The translations under genes and the position numbers were made by a program. This document shows positions 62,238-64,000 of a DNA stretch of 64,000 nucleotides, in pieces. The notes beneath the pieces were generated by a model. The model worked only from the letters and a program-made list of their open reading frames with translations. It had not been told where the DNA came from and searched no databases. The stretch comes from Nostoc sp. 'Lobaria pulmonaria (5183) cyanobiont' (GTDB lineage Bacteria; Cyanobacteriota; Cyanobacteriia; Cyanobacteriales; Nostocaceae): NCBI RefSeq assembly GCF_002949795.1, contig NZ_CP026692.1, positions 124,001-188,000 of the forward strand, given 5' to 3'. Within the stretch, counting starts at the first letter, position 1. Each line of letters opens with the position of its first letter.

Positions 62238-63077
62238 TTAGGCAGATATAATTGTGAGAAATTCGTCTAAAGAACTCACAGCGATCGCACTATCCATTAA
62301 AGTTTCTAATTGTTCTACATTTTTACCCTCAAGCCTTACTTCTGCCTCATGGGAAATTTCGCCAAAGCGTTGTTCCAATACTCGGATTAACTGCCGTCGC
62401 GCGCCCTCTTGAATACCTCTTTGCTCAATCTCGTGATACCAAGGCGATTCTCGCAATACTGCCATATCCCACCTCATGATTTCTTCCACTAAAGGCGTGT
62501 CTAAAACAAAGCTAGCAAAAAACGCCAGCAATGATTCTAATTGGTTCAACTGTGCATCTGCTCGTAGCGCCTGTAATGCGCGTTGCACAACTGATACCTC
62601 TCCCCCTCCTCGCAGGATTGGCACAAAGGGTAACAACGATGGTAGTGGTTGCTCAAACACTATTTCAGCATCGATTTCCCACAAATTAATCACGCGATAA
62701 TCTTGGATGGCACGTAATCCCAAAAATTCCTGCTCGTAACTATTGACAATATTTAAGGTGGATGAGGGCGGTAAAATGTTGATCAATACTGGGTAAGTTG
62801 GCAATCGATAGCGTTCTTGTGCCAAGGCAGCATAGGCTCTCATCCGTAAAGGTATCTGTGTTGTGTAACGCAGTTGTAGTTCATTTAGTATTAGAAAATC
62901 CCCGTGAGTGGCACTGTATGCCTTCACCAACACATCTGTTTCGCGGCTAATCCAATGAAACTCAGAGCCGAGAATTTCTTTCGCCACGACTTCAGGACGT
63001 TGTGTTACCCACTGTACCCATGCATCGGGAGCTAAATTAATTAGTCCTTTGCTACCAATATCTGCTGCTTTTCCCAC
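62238..63077 (-). CDS. Rpn-family PD-(D/E)XK nuclease-like protein (paralog)
   Basis: A 279-residue paralog of the gene at 61078, about 60% identical by eye: FHWISRETDVLVKAYSATHGDFLILNELQLRYTTQIPLRMRAYAALAQERYRLPTYPVLINI with the same D...E-x-Q core. The C-terminal part RRQLIRVLEQRFGEISHEAEVRLEGKNVEQLETLMDSAIAVSSLDEFL is a clear DUF4351-type tail. The two paralogs lie in the same direction, 270 bp apart, around the TonB fragment, consistent with tandem duplication or repeated insertion into the amino-acid transporter cluster. Confidence 0.8.
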   Translation of the reverse strand: MGKAADIGSKGLINLAPDAWVQWVTQRPEVVAKEILGSEFHWISRETDVLVKAYSATHGDFLILNELQLRYTTQIPLRMRAYAALAQERYRLPTYPVLINILPPSSTLNIVNSYEQEFLGLRAIQDYRVINLWEIDAEIVFEQPLPSLLPFVPILRGGGEVSVVQRALQALRADAQLNQLESLLAFFASFVLDTPLVEEIMRWDMAVLRESPWYHEIEQRGIQEGARRQLIRVLEQRFGEISHEAEVRLEGKNVEQLETLMDSAIAVSSLDEFLTIISA

Positions 63078-63164
63078 AGGACACTTGATATCTTTATCAG
63101 TAATTAATAGTACACCATAAAGATTACAGTATTCTGGCGTTGGTTTTTAAGTTGAAGCAATGTC

Positions 63165-63190
63165 TACAATGGGCTATGCCTACGCACTGT
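63165..63190. repeat. REP-like gggctatgcctacgc repeat
   Basis: gtctacaatgggctatgcct followed by acgcac, upstream of livF, related to the REP words at 47248 and 31201. Confidence 0.5.
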
Positions 63191-63254
63191 TTTAAGAAAT
63201 GTATGATTAATGTATGTTAGGTTTTAAATCAACATTTCTAGATGTAAACCGCCG

Positions 63255-63986
63255 ATGAAATCCGATAGTAGACCAGGTTATACAATTTTAGAATTTCAAG
63301 AACTTGATGTTAATTATGGCGGCATCCAAGCTTTGAAAAAGATTAATTTAATTATTCAAAAAGGCGAGGTAGTTACTCTAATTGGTGCTAATGGTGCTGG
63401 TAAAACTACTACACTCCGCGCCATATCTAAAGTAGTTAATCCTACGAGTGGCGTAATTATCTATAATGGACATAATATTAACCGCCGCCAAACTCACGAA
63501 GTTGTACAACTTGGGATCGCCCATTGTCCTGAAGGACGCAGAGTATTAGCGCGGCAAACAGTATTTGATAATTTACTTTTGGGTGCTTATATTCGTTCTA
63601 ACCAAGCGGAGATAAAAGCAGATATTCAGCGCCAATTTGAACTATTTCCCCGCTTGTCACAAAGACGCAATCAACTAGCAGGAACTCTGAGCGGTGGTGA
63701 ACAACAAATGTTAGCGATCGCTCGCGCTGTCATGAGTAAACCACAACTGTTACTTTTAGACGAGCCTAGCTTAGGTTTAGCACCTGCGATCGTCCGAGAA
63801 ATCTTTTCTATTATTGAAAATCTCCGTGCTACAGGTGTGACTATTTTGTTAGTTGAACAAAACGCGAATTTGGCGCTGCAAATTGCCGATCGCGGTTATG
63901 TTTTGGAAGCTGGTTCTATTACCTTAACAGGTGCAGCATCAGAATTGATTAGTGATGAGCGAGTTAAAAAAGCTTATTTAGGGTGA
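63255..63986 (+). CDS. livF: Branched-chain amino-acid ABC ATPase LivF-like
   Basis: A 243-residue ATPase: Walker A GANGAGKTT (about residues 43-51), Q-loop and IAHCPEGRRVLARQTVFDNLLLGAY (LivF hallmark), signature LSGGEQQMLAIARAV, Walker B LLLLDEPSLGLAP and switch ILLVEQNANLALQ. Together with LivG it completes the transporter ATPase pair. It is displaced from livG by 2.2 kb and has its own leader, with a REP-like repeat upstream, so it may be transcribed separately. The ATG at 63255 follows gtaaaccgccg, with a weak ribosome binding site. Confidence 0.93.
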   Translation: MKSDSRPGYTILEFQELDVNYGGIQALKKINLIIQKGEVVTLIGANGAGKTTTLRAISKVVNPTSGVIIYNGHNINRRQTHEVVQLGIAHCPEGRRVLARQTVFDNLLLGAYIRSNQAEIKADIQRQFELFPRLSQRRNQLAGTLSGGEQQMLAIARAVMSKPQLLLLDEPSLGLAPAIVREIFSIIENLRATGVTILLVEQNANLALQIADRGYVLEAGSITLTGAASELISDERVKKAYLG

Positions 63987-64000
63987 TTAATTAAATCAAA

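Noticed and set aside
1-64000. tRNA, rRNA or riboswitch genes
   Set aside because: I looked through intergenic stretches for cloverleaf-like GGTTCGAATCC words and known riboswitch cores and found none convincing.

Overview
The window is chromosomal DNA from a filamentous, heterocyst-type cyanobacterium, most like Nostoc or Anabaena. The evidence is a carboxysome operon with two full-length CcmK paralogs, divergent from NdhF4-NdhD4-CupB; cyanobacterial family proteins (Psb34, Ycf34, a Tic236-like TamB, DUF3110, DUF6464); frequent gcgatcgc (HIP1) palindromes; and a heavy load of short tandem heptamer repeats, MITEs and REP-like repeats.

Layout. 1-5.2 kb: RtcA (3' end outside the window), an FAD-linked oxidase, a GIY-YIG protein, an orphan sugar-type ABC permease and a decayed Rpn/DUF2887 gene. 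5.2-11.2 kb: a giant TamB-family protein. 11.4-13 kb: a DUF3110 protein and MurQ. 13.4-18.5 kb: a MITE, an Uma2 protein and a polyamine-type ABC transporter (PotA, PotD, PotB; no PotC) split by an antisense hybrid-kinase relic. 18.8-23.4 kb: cell-wall genes (PBP2, a beta-lactamase-like fragment, a VanY-type carboxypeptidase) and an AEC transporter. 23.5-32.4 kb: a repeat-rich zone with TsaB, Ycf34, a tRNA nucleotidyltransferase, a response regulator, DUF2294 and TPR proteins, and relics of DUF3370, IS630, a GTP cyclohydrolase II-like gene, an NMT1-type binding protein and IS982.

32.4-46.1 kb is the photosynthesis and carbon-concentrating block: Psb34, a MuiA-like protein, a CmpR-type LysR regulator, ccmK2-K1-L-M-N-O on the minus strand, and divergently ndhF4-ndhD4-cupB. 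Together these encode the beta-carboxysome shell and scaffold, a CO2-hydrating NDH-1 complex and a likely low-carbon regulator.

46.1-54.5 kb is accessory: Uma2, a UPF0175 antitoxin-like protein, a REP-associated transposase beside a REP sequence, a membrane-anchored NACHT NTPase whose C-terminus is a GUN4 (tetrapyrrole-binding) domain, an IS200/IS605-like palindromic relic, a 21-bp minisatellite and hypothetical proteins. 54.5-64 kb: a glycosyltransferase and a complete branched-chain/neutral amino-acid ABC transporter (SBP, LivH, LivM, LivG, LivF) broken up by an Uma2 gene, two Rpn-family paralogs and a TonB-receptor fragment.

The strongest candidate for new biology is the NACHT-GUN4 fusion. 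A second theme is that short repeats repeatedly supply start codons, Shine-Dalgarno sequences, stop codons or in-frame peptides to genes. No tRNA, rRNA or CRISPR array was recognised. All identifications come from reading motifs; no database search was run.
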